In this document: one piece after another, positions 9,160-19,024 of the stretch
Numbering within the stretch: position 1 is the stretch's first letter
Layout: every line of letters begins with the position of its first letter
Source: Exiguobacterium sp. s124
Lineage (GTDB): Bacteria; Bacillota; Bacilli; Exiguobacteriales; Exiguobacteriaceae
NCBI RefSeq assembly: GCF_018617485.1
Contig: NZ_JACSKH010000003.1
Coordinates: 1 to 64,000 of the forward strand
Reading direction: 5' to 3'
Length of the DNA stretch: 64,000 nt
The notes under the pieces: generated by a model
What the model saw: the letters and a program-made list of their open reading frames with translations, nothing else
Told to the model about the DNA's origin: nothing
The model's database searches: none
Position numbers and translations under genes: made by a program

Positions 9160-9594
9160 TCATGAATTTAGTGTTTTTTGGAAGGCTCGTGCCCGTTCCT
9201 GAAACATTGGACGAAGCACGAAATATTCGACGAGTATGTTCGGAACATAGCTATCAAACGTCACTTCGTCAATCATCACCGCTTTTCCGTCACGTGACTC
9301 GACCCGGTGCACGTGCGTAAACCGTTTAAACGGAAACGGCAGCCTCTTCCCTTGATCGCAGAATGCCTGTCTTCCTGAAATCGTAATGGCACTATTCCAA
9401 GGCAGCTCGATAGGACCGACTCCGACGAACAACTTCACTTCATTGCCTTCGACCGAGGCACCATCCCCTACTAGACGTACTTTAGGAAACTTCGTCAGTT
9501 TCGTCAAAAGCGAAGCATCCTGTAATAAATCCCATAGCGTATCGACCGTCGTATCGTATGTCGACTCTACATCAAATCGTCTCACTTTCACCAC
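9160..9594 (-). CDS. SRPBCC (START-like) superfamily protein
   Basis: 144 residues with the pattern of a polyketide-cyclase/START-like fold: VESTYDTTVDTLWDLLQDASLLTKLTKFPKV at the N-terminus and ...VHRVESRDGKAVMIDEVTFDSYVPN...FVLRPMFQERARAFQKTL at the end. Such proteins bind small hydrophobic ligands; the ligand here is unknown. The GTG start lies inside mutY, overlapping its 3' end by 23 nt, so the two are translationally coupled. The ribosome-binding site is weak, which supports coupling. Confidence 0.75.
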   Translation of the reverse strand: MVKVRRFDVESTYDTTVDTLWDLLQDASLLTKLTKFPKVRLVGDGASVEGNEVKLFVGVGPIELPWNSAITISGRQAFCDQGKRLPFPFKRFTHVHRVESRDGKAVMIDEVTFDSYVPNILVEYFVLRPMFQERARAFQKTLNS

Positions 9595-10606
9595 CTGCCA
9601 ATCGCTCTAGTTTTTGTTGGGCCACAGAAACCGTCTTCACTTCTCGCTCCGAAGCATCTAACCAGATGACATCATCGTTCGGGAGCGTATCGACTCGATA
9701 TAAATCGATATACCAGACGATATGGGAGAAGACGTGTTTCACTTGCCCGAGATAAGTTCCGTTTACCTGTTCCCCCGTTCCTCGTTCGGTAAGCGGGTAT
9801 TGCCACATCCCAGCAAGTAATCCTTTGTCCGGTCGCTGTTCATAGGCGACTTTCCCGTCTTTCTCGATGCATAACGCATCATACATTTCGACACGTGCTG
9901 CCCCTTTTTTCGTTTTGACCGGCAGCTCATCTTGAACGTGATGGGCATATGCGTAACAGGTGTCTTGAACCGGGCAGAGCGAGCACATCGGATTTTTAGG
10001 TGTACAGACCGTTGCCCCTAACTCCATGACGCCTTCATTAAAATCGGACGCATGGCACGGGTCCATCAAGCGCCGAACAACCTGTTCAAACAGTTTACGC
10101 GTCTTCGGTACAGCGATGTCGTCATAGATCCCAAATTGACGTGACATCACGCGCATGACGTTTCCATCGACTGCTGGCTCCGGTTGATTGTACGCGATCG
10201 ACAGCACCGCTCCCGTCGTATAAGGACCGACTCCTTTTAATTTTTCAAATCGTTCTTTTTCTTCTGGGACAATCCCATCGTACACGGAAGCGACTTCTTT
10301 GACCGCTTCATGTAAGTTTCGGATGCGTGAATAATAACCGAGCCCTTCCCAATATTTGACGACTTCGTCTGTTTCAGCAGAAGCGAGCGCCTCAAGCGTC
10401 GGGAATCGTTCCATAAAGCGATTGTAATAAGGGATGACGGTATCGACTCGCGTCTGTTGTAACATGACCTCACTCACCCAAACGCGATATGGATTTTTCG
10501 CATGACGCCAAGGCAAATCACGTTTTTCACGATTGAACCATGTAACCAATTCCTCATTGAATTGATGAATATTATAATTTGTGAACAATTTATCAAGATT
10601 AAGCAT
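9572..10606 (-). CDS. mutY: A/G-specific adenine glycosylase MutY
   Basis: 344 residues. It removes adenine mispaired with 8-oxoguanine. The HhH-GPD domain (about residues 20-215) holds the catalytic Glu in SEVMLQQTRVDTV, the helix-hairpin-helix LKGVGPYTTGAVLSIAY and the catalytic Asp in AVDGNVMRVMSR. The [4Fe-4S] loop is C-x6-C-x2-C-x5-C (CTPKNPMCSLCPVQDTC). The C-terminal Nudix-like domain recognises 8-oxoG. ATG follows GAGGGG. It is divergent from yfhP, exactly as yfhQ-yfhP in B. subtilis. Confidence 0.96.
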   Translation of the reverse strand: MLNLDKLFTNYNIHQFNEELVTWFNREKRDLPWRHAKNPYRVWVSEVMLQQTRVDTVIPYYNRFMERFPTLEALASAETDEVVKYWEGLGYYSRIRNLHEAVKEVASVYDGIVPEEKERFEKLKGVGPYTTGAVLSIAYNQPEPAVDGNVMRVMSRQFGIYDDIAVPKTRKLFEQVVRRLMDPCHASDFNEGVMELGATVCTPKNPMCSLCPVQDTCYAYAHHVQDELPVKTKKGAARVEMYDALCIEKDGKVAYEQRPDKGLLAGMWQYPLTERGTGEQVNGTYLGQVKHVFSHIVWYIDLYRVDTLPNDDVIWLDASEREVKTVSVAQQKLERLAGGESETI

Positions 10607-10694
10607 TGTGTTTCCCCTCGTTTTAAAAATATTGTATGATAAATAAGAATAGATGACGTTATATTGTGTTTATTGATGGAGGTGCTGAAGCACA

Positions 10695-11678
10695 TTGGAT
10701 ACTGCGACACACATTGGTATGGGACTTGGTTTAAGTGCCATCGCGACGCTCAGCCCGGAGGTGTCAGGTGATGCACAGATGTTTCTGGCCATGACAGCCA
10801 CGGCTCTCGTCGGCTCGCATGCACCAGACTTCGACACCGTCTTTAAGTTAAAAGGAAATAGTACGTATTTACGCCAGCATCGCGGTCGTTCACACGGAAT
10901 CACCGCGCTTCTTGCTTGGCCGATTATCGTCAGCGCCGTCATCGGTACGGTTCTTGGCGTCAATCCCGCCTCCCTATGGGTAATGGCTCAAATCGCCGTC
11001 TTGTTACATGTCACGGTCGACTTGTTCAATGCTTACGGGACGCAAGCGCTACAGCCGTTTTCGAAGAAATGGATTGGCTGGGGTGTCATCGGAACGTTTG
11101 ATCCGTACTTGTTCTCCGCTTATTACGGTGCATATGCATTATGGATGATTACCGGTGCGACTGTCCCTATTTTTGCATTGCTTATTGCGCTTGTCATTAG
11201 TTACTATGCAATTCAGTTTAAATTGCGTAACCGTGCGCTCGCCACTGTGGCACGACACTTTGCTGGTGCACACGAATTATTCATCTCACCAGGAATCGGT
11301 TGGGATGACTGGCACGTCGCTGTTCGTTTCCGCGATGGGCTGGGAGCGGTGAAAGTGAAGAAAGGGAAAGTCATCGAGTGTGGTCGCTTCCGCGATAAAC
11401 CGATGCCAGGGGAAGAAGACCTTCATTTCGTCGAAGCTCGAAAAAATGCAGATTTACAGGCGTTCCTCGAGTTTTCCAAAATTCACACGTATACCGTGAC
11501 ACGCCATAACGGAATGATTGAATACCGTTTCACGAACTTACGGTATTTCTCGAAAAATATGTATCCGTTCGTCGCTGTCGTCATCGTAGACGAGCAGTCG
11601 AATGAAGTCTTGTCTTCATTCACTGGATGGGTATTCAGCGAAGACAGCCTTCAGAAAAAATTAGTGTATGAACAATAA
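10695..11678 (+). CDS. yfhP: YfhP-type membrane-bound metal-dependent hydrolase
   Basis: 327 residues of the DUF457/YdjM-like family. The N-terminus begins MDTATHIGMGL, with conserved SHAPDFDTV and RQHRGRSHG near residues 41 and 62, thought to be metal ligands. Four or five transmembrane helices span residues 20-180, followed by a soluble C-terminal domain of about 140 residues. The TTG start is preferred from GGAGGTG upstream and from the conserved M-D-T-x-T-H beginning. Divergent from mutY. The reaction catalysed is not established. Confidence 0.88.
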   Translation: MDTATHIGMGLGLSAIATLSPEVSGDAQMFLAMTATALVGSHAPDFDTVFKLKGNSTYLRQHRGRSHGITALLAWPIIVSAVIGTVLGVNPASLWVMAQIAVLLHVTVDLFNAYGTQALQPFSKKWIGWGVIGTFDPYLFSAYYGAYALWMITGATVPIFALLIALVISYYAIQFKLRNRALATVARHFAGAHELFISPGIGWDDWHVAVRFRDGLGAVKVKKGKVIECGRFRDKPMPGEEDLHFVEARKNADLQAFLEFSKIHTYTVTRHNGMIEYRFTNLRYFSKNMYPFVAVVIVDEQSNEVLSSFTGWVFSEDSLQKKLVYEQ

Positions 11679-11704
11679 AAAGTCGCTCTCACGAGCGACT
11701 TTTC
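11679..11704. terminator. bidirectional terminator
   Basis: AAAAGTCGCTC-TCAC-GAGCGACTTTT between convergent yfhP and the YceI-family gene. Confidence 0.9.
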
Positions 11705-12238
11705 TTATGCCTCGGATTCAGTGAATTGAAGCTCGAACTCGAATTTGACTTTCTTGTCGACGAGGACGCCCCCTGCTTCGAGCGCTTGGTTCCACGTCAA
11801 TCCGTAATCTTCCCGGTTGAGAGAGCCTTCTCCAGAGAAAGCATGCTTCATGTTTCCCCACGGATCTTTTGCGCTTCCCTCATACTCCACTTCGAACGTT
11901 TCTTCCCGAGTCGTTCCTCGAATCGTTAAATCTCCTGTCAATTCGAACTCTCCGCCCCCTTTGGAGTGGAATGATGTCGATTGAAACACGATATGTGGAT
12001 ATTCTTCCGCATTGAAGAAGTCTCCTGAGCGGAGATGGTTGTCTCGATCTGAATTATTCGTATCCACGGACGCCGCCTGAATCGTCACTTTTACGCTCGC
12101 ATTTGCCAAGTCGTTCGGATCACCGTTTGCTTCGATATCGAATTCTTTAAATTCACCTTTCACTTTTGAAATCATCATATGCTTGACAGTAAATGTGATG
12201 GAACTATGCGCTGGGTCAACTTGATATGTCTTTGCCAT
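11705..12238 (-). CDS. YceI-family lipid-binding protein
   Basis: 177 residues with the whole YceI-like domain: YQVDPAHSSITFTVKHMMISKVKGEF at the start, DNHLRSGDFFNAEEYPHIVFQS in the middle and ALEAGGVLVDKKVKFEFELQF at the end. The family forms a lipocalin-like barrel that binds polyisoprenoid chains. There is no signal peptide, so a cytoplasmic location is expected. It is unrelated to the B. subtilis transporter that bears the name YceI. A GTACA-CAA-TGTAC inverted repeat lies in its promoter region. Confidence 0.9.
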   Translation of the reverse strand: MAKTYQVDPAHSSITFTVKHMMISKVKGEFKEFDIEANGDPNDLANASVKVTIQAASVDTNNSDRDNHLRSGDFFNAEEYPHIVFQSTSFHSKGGGEFELTGDLTIRGTTREETFEVEYEGSAKDPWGNMKHAFSGEGSLNREDYGLTWNQALEAGGVLVDKKVKFEFELQFTESEA

Positions 12239-12461
12239 CTTGATTCACTCCTTATGCGTAATTGAATGATGTACACAATGTACTGATTACCACAAATCTT
12301 GACTTCAAAACGTTTTTACAAAAGATTGACAAATTATTGTCAAAAAATTTTGACTTTTATCACAACATACCGTTACGATGAAAAAAGGGAGTCGTTCGCT
12401 TACCGAAAAATGTAAGCGCATACATAACTCCTCTATCTCGTATGAAAAGGGAGGAACGAAC
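12239..12461. promoter_or_regulatory. divergent regulatory region with palindromes
   Basis: Region between the YceI and aldehyde dehydrogenase genes. It contains GTACA-CAA-TGTAC (near 12271-12283), a perfect TTGACAA-ATTA-TTGTCAA (near 12325-12342), a possible plus-strand promoter TTGACT-N18-TACGAT and a cre-like site at 12411. The regulators behind the two palindromes are not known. Confidence 0.5.
12411..12424 (+). promoter_or_regulatory. candidate CcpA cre site
   Basis: TGTAAGCGCATACA matches the cre consensus TGWNANCGNTNWCA except at one fixed position. It lies between the promoter and the ribosome-binding site of the aldehyde dehydrogenase gene, where CcpA usually blocks transcription. 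This implies glucose repression of aldehyde oxidation. Confidence 0.5.
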
Positions 12462-13982
12462 ATGATTTATGAAGTACCGAACTCAGCAGGAACGAAAGTA
12501 CAGTTTAAGGACCGTTACGAGAATTTCATTAACGGAAAGTGGACCGCACCGGCTGGTGGGGAATACTTTGAAAACACATCTCCTGTAAATGGGAAAGTAT
12601 TATGTGAAGTCGCCCGCTCAACGAAAGAGGATATTGAACTCGCATTGGATGCTGCACATGCAGCAAAAGACGATTGGGGCAAAACGTCCGTCGCGGAACG
12701 TTCTGTCATCTTGAATAAAATTGCAGATCGCATGGAAGAAAATTTAGAGATGCTTGCGTACGCAGAAACGTGGGAAAACGGTAAGGCAGTTCGAGAAACA
12801 CTGAATGCTGACCTTCCGCTCGCAATTGATCACTTCCGGTACTTCGCCGGTGTGATCCGTTCACAAGAAGGCGGTATCAGTGAACTCGACAACGATACGG
12901 TCGCCTATCATTTCCATGAACCACTCGGCGTTGTCGCTCAAATCATCCCGTGGAACTTCCCGATCTTGATGGCGGTATGGAAACTCGCTCCGGCACTCGC
13001 AGCAGGTAACTGTGTCGTTTTAAAACCAGCTGAACAAACACCTTCTTCAATCATGGTCCTCATGGAACTCATTGAAGACTTATTGCCACCAGGTGTCGTC
13101 AACATCGTAAACGGTTTCGGTCTTGAAGCGGGTAAACCTCTTGCATCGAGCGACCGTGTCGATAAAGTCGCTTTCACGGGAGAGACGACGACGGGCCGAT
13201 TAATCATGCAGTACGCGTCACAAAACATCATCCCGGTCACGCTCGAGCTCGGTGGAAAATCACCGAACATCTTCTTCGCGGACATTATGGAAGCCGATGA
13301 TGACTTCTTCGACAAAGCAATCGAAGGCCTCGTGATGTTTGCCTTGAACCAAGGGGAAGTATGTACGTGCCCGTCTCGTGCATTGATTCAAGAATCCATC
13401 TACGACAAATTTATGGAGCGTGTGCTCGAGCGCGTCAAAGCGATCAAGCTTGGAAACCCGCTCGATGCTGACGTCATGATGGGGGCACAAGCTTCGAACG
13501 AACAAATGGAAAAAATCCTCTCTTATCTTGAAATCGGGAAAGAAGAAGGCGCAGAATGCTTAATCGGTGGCGAACGCAACATGTTAGACGGAGACCTAGC
13601 GGATGGTTATTACATTCAACCAACTATCTTTAAAGGTCACAACAAGATGCGCATCTTCCAAGAAGAGATTTTTGGACCGGTCTTATCGGTGACAACGTTC
13701 AAAGACGATGCGGAAGCACTTGCCATCGCGAACGACACACTTTACGGACTTGGTGCAGGCGTGTGGACGCGAGACATGAACCGCGCGTATCGTTTCGGAC
13801 GTGAAATCCAAGCGGGTCGCGTCTGGATTAACTGTTACCACTCTTATCCGGCACACGCTGCATTCGGTGGTTACAAAATGTCCGGGATTGGTCGGGAGAA
13901 CCATAAAATGATGCTCGGTCATTATCAACGGACGAAAAATATGCTCGTCAGCTACAGCGAACAGAAGCTCGGGTTCTTCTAA
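12462..13982 (+). CDS. NAD-dependent aldehyde dehydrogenase (acetaldehyde type)
   Basis: 506 residues. It oxidises short aldehydes such as acetaldehyde to the acid with NAD(P). The domain is complete: [23 protein letters not shown], the coenzyme loop FTGETTTGR, catalytic Glu in [12 protein letters not shown] and nucleophile Cys in [11 protein letters not shown]. The EVCTCPS version and the DUF779 gene 1 nt downstream are typical of the AldA/ExaC/AcoD acetaldehyde group. ATG 12462 follows GGGAGG; an earlier in-frame ATG has no such site and crosses the cre-like site. Confidence 0.93.
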   Translation: MIYEVPNSAGTKVQFKDRYENFINGKWTAPAGGEYFENTSPVNGKVLCEVARSTKEDIELALDAAHAAKDDWGKTSVAERSVILNKIADRMEENLEMLAYAETWENGKAVRETLNADLPLAIDHFRYFAGVIRSQEGGISELDNDTVAYHFHEPLGVVAQIIPWNFPILMAVWKLAPALAAGNCVVLKPAEQTPSSIMVLMELIEDLLPPGVVNIVNGFGLEAGKPLASSDRVDKVAFTGETTTGRLIMQYASQNIIPVTLELGGKSPNIFFADIMEADDDFFDKAIEGLVMFALNQGEVCTCPSRALIQESIYDKFMERVLERVKAIKLGNPLDADVMMGAQASNEQMEKILSYLEIGKEEGAECLIGGERNMLDGDLADGYYIQPTIFKGHNKMRIFQEEIFGPVLSVTTFKDDAEALAIANDTLYGLGAGVWTRDMNRAYRFGREIQAGRVWINCYHSYPAHAAFGGYKMSGIGRENHKMMLGHYQRTKNMLVSYSEQKLGFF

Positions 13983-13983
13983 G

Positions 13984-14346
13984 ATGGTGAAACGAGTCGA
14001 GGCCACCCCCGCCGCGCTCGAACTGATCGAACGTCTAAAATCGAAGCACGGTCCGCTTCTATTTCATCAATCTGGAGGTTGCTGTGACGGGAGTTCACCG
14101 ATGTGCTTTCCTCGAGACGAGTTCATGGTGGGCGATCACGATTTACTCCTTGGTGAAATCGGAGACACGCCGTTCTATATCCACGAGAAACAATATGATT
14201 ATTGGAAACATACACAGCTGATTATCGATGTGGTCGATGGTCGGGGTGGTATGTTTTCCCTCGAAGGTGTTGAAGGGAAACGATTTTTAGGACGTTCTCG
14301 AGTCTTTACAGAAGAAGAGCGTGAAGCGCTAAAGCATGAAATATGA
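13984..14346 (+). CDS. DUF779 protein, aldehyde dehydrogenase partner
   Basis: 120 residues of the DUF779 family, recognised by HQSGGCCDGSSPMCFP (residues 28-43) and the tail DVVDGRGGMFSLEGVEGKRFL. Members sit next to acetaldehyde or glycolaldehyde dehydrogenase genes in many bacteria. The conserved cysteines suggest metal or redox chemistry, but the role is unproven. One nucleotide separates it from the dehydrogenase stop codon, so the two are translated together. Confidence 0.9.
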   Translation: MVKRVEATPAALELIERLKSKHGPLLFHQSGGCCDGSSPMCFPRDEFMVGDHDLLLGEIGDTPFYIHEKQYDYWKHTQLIIDVVDGRGGMFSLEGVEGKRFLGRSRVFTEEEREALKHEI

Positions 14347-14351
14347 TTACG

Positions 14352-14377
14352 AGGATCCATTTCGGTGGGTCCTTTCT
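14352..14377 (+). terminator. terminator after DUF779 gene
   Basis: AGGATCC / GGGTCCT stem with an 8-nt loop, then a short pyrimidine tail. Moderate strength. Confidence 0.55.
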
Positions 14378-14467
14378 CATTTCAAAAAAAACGATTATCC
14401 TCAATTGTAAAAAATATACATATTTGATTGTTTTCTTATGTATAGTGAATACAAAAGGAGGAATTCG

Positions 14468-15193
14468 ATGACTACACTACTCACTGAATTTTTAGAGAGC
14501 GTTCTCGTGACCTTGATCAGTGTATTTGCGCCAATTTTCGTCCTACTTGCAGCCATACTCGTCTATAAAATCAAACGCTATAAAAGAAGTCAATATTATG
14601 AACAGACACGTCATCCATATATCAAAGTCGTTCAAGATACAGGGCTTTATGGCGAATACTTGTGTGTGGCAGATATCGAGTCAACATTCTTTCAACCGCT
14701 CATTTTGACGAATTTATATTTGCCTCATCCGTCTAAGAAAGATCGAACAACAGAAATTGATGTCGTCTTCATCAATCAAGCCGGAATCCACGTCATCGAA
14801 TCCAAAAATTATAGTGGCTGGATTTTCGGACGTGCGCGCGACCAATATTGGACGCAAACACTTCCCCGTCGGAGAAAACATCGCTTCTTCAACCCAATCA
14901 AACAAAATGAATTGCACCTCAAAGCCATCGAGCAAGTTCTTGGACTGGACCGAACACATCTCCATTCATGGATTGTGTTTAGCAATCGCTCGACGCTCAA
15001 ACAAATTGAGTCCCCAGACGTTCCCGTTTTGAATCGGCAACAATGGGCTAAACAGCTGACCACTTATCAAGATTTCGTCTTCGATCAAGATACACAAGTG
15101 AAGCTATATGAAACGCTATTATCCTTCACACAGGTCGATCCGGCTGTCACGATGAAACATATCGAAGACATCGAATCGGCTTACAAGCAATAA
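14468..15193 (+). CDS. NERD domain membrane protein
   Basis: 241 residues. One transmembrane helix (about residues 12-37) precedes a NERD (nuclease-related) domain: GLYGEYLCVADI, EIDVVFINQAGIHVIESKNYSGWIFG and FFNPIKQNELHLKAI. The E-D-ESK pattern is that of PD-(D/E)xK-like folds. ATG 14468 follows AAAGGAGG; residues upstream are not conserved-looking. It stands alone between terminators. Nuclease activity is inferred from family only. Confidence 0.88.
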   Translation: MTTLLTEFLESVLVTLISVFAPIFVLLAAILVYKIKRYKRSQYYEQTRHPYIKVVQDTGLYGEYLCVADIESTFFQPLILTNLYLPHPSKKDRTTEIDVVFINQAGIHVIESKNYSGWIFGRARDQYWTQTLPRRRKHRFFNPIKQNELHLKAIEQVLGLDRTHLHSWIVFSNRSTLKQIESPDVPVLNRQQWAKQLTTYQDFVFDQDTQVKLYETLLSFTQVDPAVTMKHIEDIESAYKQ

Positions 15194-15228
15194 AAATATC
15201 CCGCGCCCATCATGAGCGCGGGATATTT
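15194..15228. terminator. bidirectional terminator
   Basis: AAATATCCCGCGC / GCGCGGGATATTT with a 9-nt loop between the NERD gene and potD. Confidence 0.9.
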
Positions 15229-15230
15229 CA

Positions 15231-16301
15231 TCATTTACTTTGCATTTTAAAGCGTAAATACAATTCGTTATAGTAAGCGTTCATCCGCTTGCCTAAGTTT
15301 TCATACACCTCGAGCTCTTGCGTCACTTCGCGAGATGGGTAGAAACGTTCATCTGACGTCACTTCCTCATCTAAAAACTCGAGTGCCGCTTCGTTCGGTG
15401 TCGAATAGCCGACATAATCCGTATTACGGGCCGCGATTTCAGCATCTAGCATGAAGTCGATGAACTGATGTGCACCGTCCACATTTTGTGCGGTACTCGG
15501 AATGACAAGGTTATCGAACCAAAGATTCGTCCCTTCTTCCGGAATGACATACGTCAGCTCTTCATTTTCATACATGATTTCCGATGCGTCCCCAGACCAG
15601 ACGACCGCTGCCGCCGCTTCACGGTTTGCCATCAACATTTTAATCTCGTCTCCGACGATGGCTTTAATGTTCGGCCAAAGTGTTTCTAGCTTTTGTTCCG
15701 CTTCAATCAACTCATCTTTGTTCGTCGTATTGAGCGAATAGCCAAGCGAGTTCAAACCAAAGCCCATCACTTCTCGTGTTCCGTCCGCAAGGAGGATATC
15801 ATTTTCAAGCGGCATCTCCCATAAGTCGTTCCACGATGTAATCTCACCATCTACTAGTTCAGGATTATAAACAATCCCGACCGTTCCCCAGAAGTAAGGG
15901 ACCGAGTATTTGTTACCCGGATCGAACGATTTATCGAGGAAGCGTGGGTCGATATTATCAAAATTCTCAAGTTTGTCGTAATCGATTGGTAGCAATAAGT
16001 CGTCTTCAATCATCTTACTAATCGCATAGTCTGATGGGACGGCAACATCGAACGCCGTACCCCCCTGCTCGATTTTCGTGAGCATCGCTTCGTTCGAATC
16101 GAATGTTTGATAAACGACCTTCAATCCACTCTGTTCTTCGAACTCACCAATCAAGTCCTCATCGATATAATCTCCCCAGTTATAGACGACAAGCGTATTG
16201 TCGCCACCAAATCCTTGCGCAGCATTTAGCTGCTGAATCCAAAGAAGGAGACCGAAGCTGACAATCAATGGGACAGCCAGCATGATGATTAATTTTTTCA
16301 T
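15231..16301 (-). CDS. potD: spermidine/putrescine-binding protein PotD
   Basis: 356 residues. Extracellular polyamine-binding subunit of PotABCD: LVVYNWGDYIDEDLIGEFEEQSGLKVVYQTFDSNEAMLTKI, FDVAVPSDYAISKM and PYFWGTVGIVYNPE. The N-terminus is hydrophobic but has no Cys in a lipobox position, so it is probably held by an uncleaved transmembrane helix. Its ATG overlaps the potC stop by 4 nt. Last gene of the operon. Confidence 0.94.
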   Translation of the reverse strand: MKKLIIMLAVPLIVSFGLLLWIQQLNAAQGFGGDNTLVVYNWGDYIDEDLIGEFEEQSGLKVVYQTFDSNEAMLTKIEQGGTAFDVAVPSDYAISKMIEDDLLLPIDYDKLENFDNIDPRFLDKSFDPGNKYSVPYFWGTVGIVYNPELVDGEITSWNDLWEMPLENDILLADGTREVMGFGLNSLGYSLNTTNKDELIEAEQKLETLWPNIKAIVGDEIKMLMANREAAAAVVWSGDASEIMYENEELTYVIPEEGTNLWFDNLVIPSTAQNVDGAHQFIDFMLDAEIAARNTDYVGYSTPNEAALEFLDEEVTSDERFYPSREVTQELEVYENLGKRMNAYYNELYLRFKMQSK

Positions 16302-17092
16302 CGTCTAACCTCCTTTGTCCCTCGTTGCGCCAACACATAATATCCGATGACAAGGATGAGAGTGAAGACGAACAAAATCGCAGACAACGCATTGATTTCA
16401 AGCGAGATTCCTTGTCGTGCCCGCGAGTAAACTTCTACTGCAAGCGTTGTAAATCCGTTCCCTGTCACGAAGAACGTGACGGCAAAATCATCTAACGAAT
16501 ACGTGAGTGCCGTGAAGAACCCGGCAAACACACCTGGTGTGATATATGGAAGAATGACTTTCGTCAATACATCCCACGTACTTGCCCCTAAGTCACGCGA
16601 CGCATCAATCAACGTCGGGCTCATCTCTTGAAGTTTCGGCAACACCAAGATGACAACAATCGGAACCGAGAAGGCGATATGTGACAAGAGAACCGAATAG
16701 AAGCCTAACTGAATCCCGAGCATCGTAAAGAGAATCAAAAACGATGCCCCGATGATGACGTCTGGGCTGACAATCAAGACGTTGTTCAACGACAAGAGGG
16801 ATGTCTTTGTATATTTTTGTTTTGCCGTGTAAATCGCGAGCGCCCCGATGACACCGAGCACGGTCGAAATCGTCGCTGATAAAAGCGCGATGACAATCGT
16901 GTTCAAGACGATGACGAGGAGTCTTGTATCGGTGAAGAGGGATTTGTACCATTCAAGTGTAAAGCCTTCGAAGTTACTCATCGTCCCGCCACTATTGAAC
17001 GAATAGAAGACGAGATATAAGATTGGCGCGTAAAGAATAAAGAATACGGCCGCCAAGTACAGGTTTGATAATTTGAATCGTTTACGTTTCAT
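16298..17092 (-). CDS. potC: spermidine/putrescine ABC permease PotC
   Basis: 264 residues, six transmembrane helices, binding-protein-dependent permease with the EAA loop near [25 protein letters not shown]. It pairs with PotB to form the membrane channel. A 4-nt overlap (ATGA) with potB at the start and with potD at the end shows tight translational coupling. Confidence 0.94.
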   Translation of the reverse strand: MKRKRFKLSNLYLAAVFFILYAPILYLVFYSFNSGGTMSNFEGFTLEWYKSLFTDTRLLVIVLNTIVIALLSATISTVLGVIGALAIYTAKQKYTKTSLLSLNNVLIVSPDVIIGASFLILFTMLGIQLGFYSVLLSHIAFSVPIVVILVLPKLQEMSPTLIDASRDLGASTWDVLTKVILPYITPGVFAGFFTALTYSLDDFAVTFFVTGNGFTTLAVEVYSRARQGISLEINALSAILFVFTLILVIGYYVLAQRGTKEVRR

Positions 17093-17910
17093 CGACGGAC
17101 CGCTCCTTTCGCACCCCAGTCACGCGTAATGACCATGACGAGAACCATCGCCAAGATCAAGAAGACGGCAATCGTTGATCCCATCCCCCAGTTTTGCGTG
17201 ACAAGGAATTGTTGTTCAATCGCTGTACCGAGCGTGATGACACGGTTCCCTGCGATCAGGCGTGTGATCATGAAGAGTGACAACGCCGGAATAAAGACAA
17301 TTTGAATCCCTGATTTGACGCCGTCAAGCGTCAACGGGAAGACGACACGTCGGAACGTCGTCCAGTTCGATGCACCTAAGTCTCGTGATGCATAGACGAG
17401 AGATGGTGGTAATTTTTCAATCGCGTTGTAGATCGGCAAAATCATGAACGGGATGAAAATGTAGACGGATACGAAGACGAAACTGAAGTCTGTAAAGAGA
17501 ATCTGTTTCGTTCCAATCCCGATTGCTTCTAAGAACTGATTCGTGATGCCGTACGTTCCGAAAATTCCAAGGAACGCGTACGCTTTTAATAACAAGTTAA
17601 TCCATGACGGAAGTAAGATGAGTAAAAGCCAAAGCTGTTTATGCTTCGTCTTCGTCAACAAGTACGCTGTCGGGTATCCGACGAGTAGCGAGAAGAACGT
17701 AATGAGGAACGCGTACCAAAACGACGAGAGCGTCATCGACAAGTATGTCGAAGAGAAGAACGTCTGATAGTTCTCTAAGCTCAAGTTCCCATCGATATCA
17801 AAAAACGAGTAATAGACGACAAGGACAAGTGGTGCGACGACGAATAAGGCAATCCAAATCCAATATGTCGTCAAATATACCGTCTTTGCGGTCTGGTTAG
17901 TTTGATTCAT
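17089..17910 (-). CDS. potB: spermidine/putrescine ABC permease PotB
   Basis: 273 residues, six transmembrane helices and the EAA loop [28 protein letters not shown] 17910 is chosen because GAGGAGG lies 6 nt upstream; it overlaps potA by 14 nt. Further upstream in-frame starts would lie deeper in potA and have no ribosome-binding site. Confidence 0.93.
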   Translation of the reverse strand: MNQTNQTAKTVYLTTYWIWIALFVVAPLVLVVYYSFFDIDGNLSLENYQTFFSSTYLSMTLSSFWYAFLITFFSLLVGYPTAYLLTKTKHKQLWLLLILLPSWINLLLKAYAFLGIFGTYGITNQFLEAIGIGTKQILFTDFSFVFVSVYIFIPFMILPIYNAIEKLPPSLVYASRDLGASNWTTFRRVVFPLTLDGVKSGIQIVFIPALSLFMITRLIAGNRVITLGTAIEQQFLVTQNWGMGSTIAVFLILAMVLVMVITRDWGAKGAVRR

Positions 17911-19003
17911 GAGAGACCTCCTCATAGGATTCGAGACGACGGTCAAACTCTTCTTCCGTCTCCCCTAATCGCATGACATGAATCGCTTCTTCGTCAAACG
18001 TCAATCCGATTTTTGATCCGACTGTCGACTTCTTCGTCGAGTGAACGAGCCATTCGTTCCCTTCCTCGTCATAACAACAAATCTCATAGTGAACGCCTCG
18101 GAACAATTGTGAATCGACATCCACGACAAGTTTTGCCGCGTCGACCGATGTCATCTCCAAGTCTTCTGGACGAATGATGACCTCGACTTTTTCATTACGA
18201 TCGAATCCTTGGTCGACACATTCGAACGTTTTATTAGCGAACGTGACGACGTTGTCTTCCGGCATGACGCCAGGTACGATATTTGACTCTCCGATGAAGT
18301 CTGCGACGAAACGGTTGATCGGTTCATCGTAAATATCAGTCGGTGTCCCACTCTGAACAATTTTCCCGTTGTTCATAACGAAAATCTCATCAGACATCGC
18401 GAGCGCCTCTTCTTGGTCGTGTGTGACGAAGATGAAGGTGATGCCGAGACGTTGTTGCAATTCACGAAGTTCGTATTGCATCTCCGTCCGAAGTTTTAAA
18501 TCTAGGGCAGACAATGGTTCATCAAGGAGGATGACCTCTGGCTCGTTCACGATTGCGCGAGCGATGGCGACACGTTGACGTTGTCCACCTGACATCTCAT
18601 CGATTTCGCGCGAACCGTATCCTTCTAAGTTAACGAACTTGAGAGCTTGCTCTACTTTTGATTTTATCTCTGCTTCTTTTAACTTTTTAATCCGAAGACC
18701 GAACGCGACATTTTCAAATACGTTCAAATGAGGAAACAGCGCATAATCTTGAAACACGGTGTTCACTTGTCGTTTGTTGGCCGGTACATCGTTGATTCGC
18801 TTCCCACTGAAGTGGATATCACCTTCAGTCGCGTCTGTAAATCCTGCGATAAGACGTAAGATTGTCGTCTTCCCACATCCCGATGGACCGAGAAGCGTAT
18901 AAAACTTCCCACGCTCAATCTCAAAACTGATATCTTCTAAGACGACTGTGTCGTCATAACGCTTTGAGACGTGGTCAAAGCGAATAATGGTTTCTGTATT
19001 CAT
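17897..19003 (-). CDS. potA: spermidine/putrescine ABC ATPase PotA
   Basis: 368 residues. ATPase of the polyamine importer with Walker [12 protein letters not shown]-loop VFQDYALFP, signature [14 protein letters not shown], Walker [13 protein letters not shown] and a C-terminal TOBE domain (about residues 280-345). It lies 21 nt after the XRE regulator gene and starts the transporter part of the operon. Confidence 0.95.
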   Translation of the reverse strand: MNTETIIRFDHVSKRYDDTVVLEDISFEIERGKFYTLLGPSGCGKTTILRLIAGFTDATEGDIHFSGKRINDVPANKRQVNTVFQDYALFPHLNVFENVAFGLRIKKLKEAEIKSKVEQALKFVNLEGYGSREIDEMSGGQRQRVAIARAIVNEPEVILLDEPLSALDLKLRTEMQYELRELQQRLGITFIFVTHDQEEALAMSDEIFVMNNGKIVQSGTPTDIYDEPINRFVADFIGESNIVPGVMPEDNVVTFANKTFECVDQGFDRNEKVEVIIRPEDLEMTSVDAAKLVVDVDSQLFRGVHYEICCYDEEGNEWLVHSTKKSTVGSKIGLTFDEEAIHVMRLGETEEEFDRRLESYEEVSHESN

Positions 19004-19024
19004 GCTGTTTCCTCCTCTATTGAC

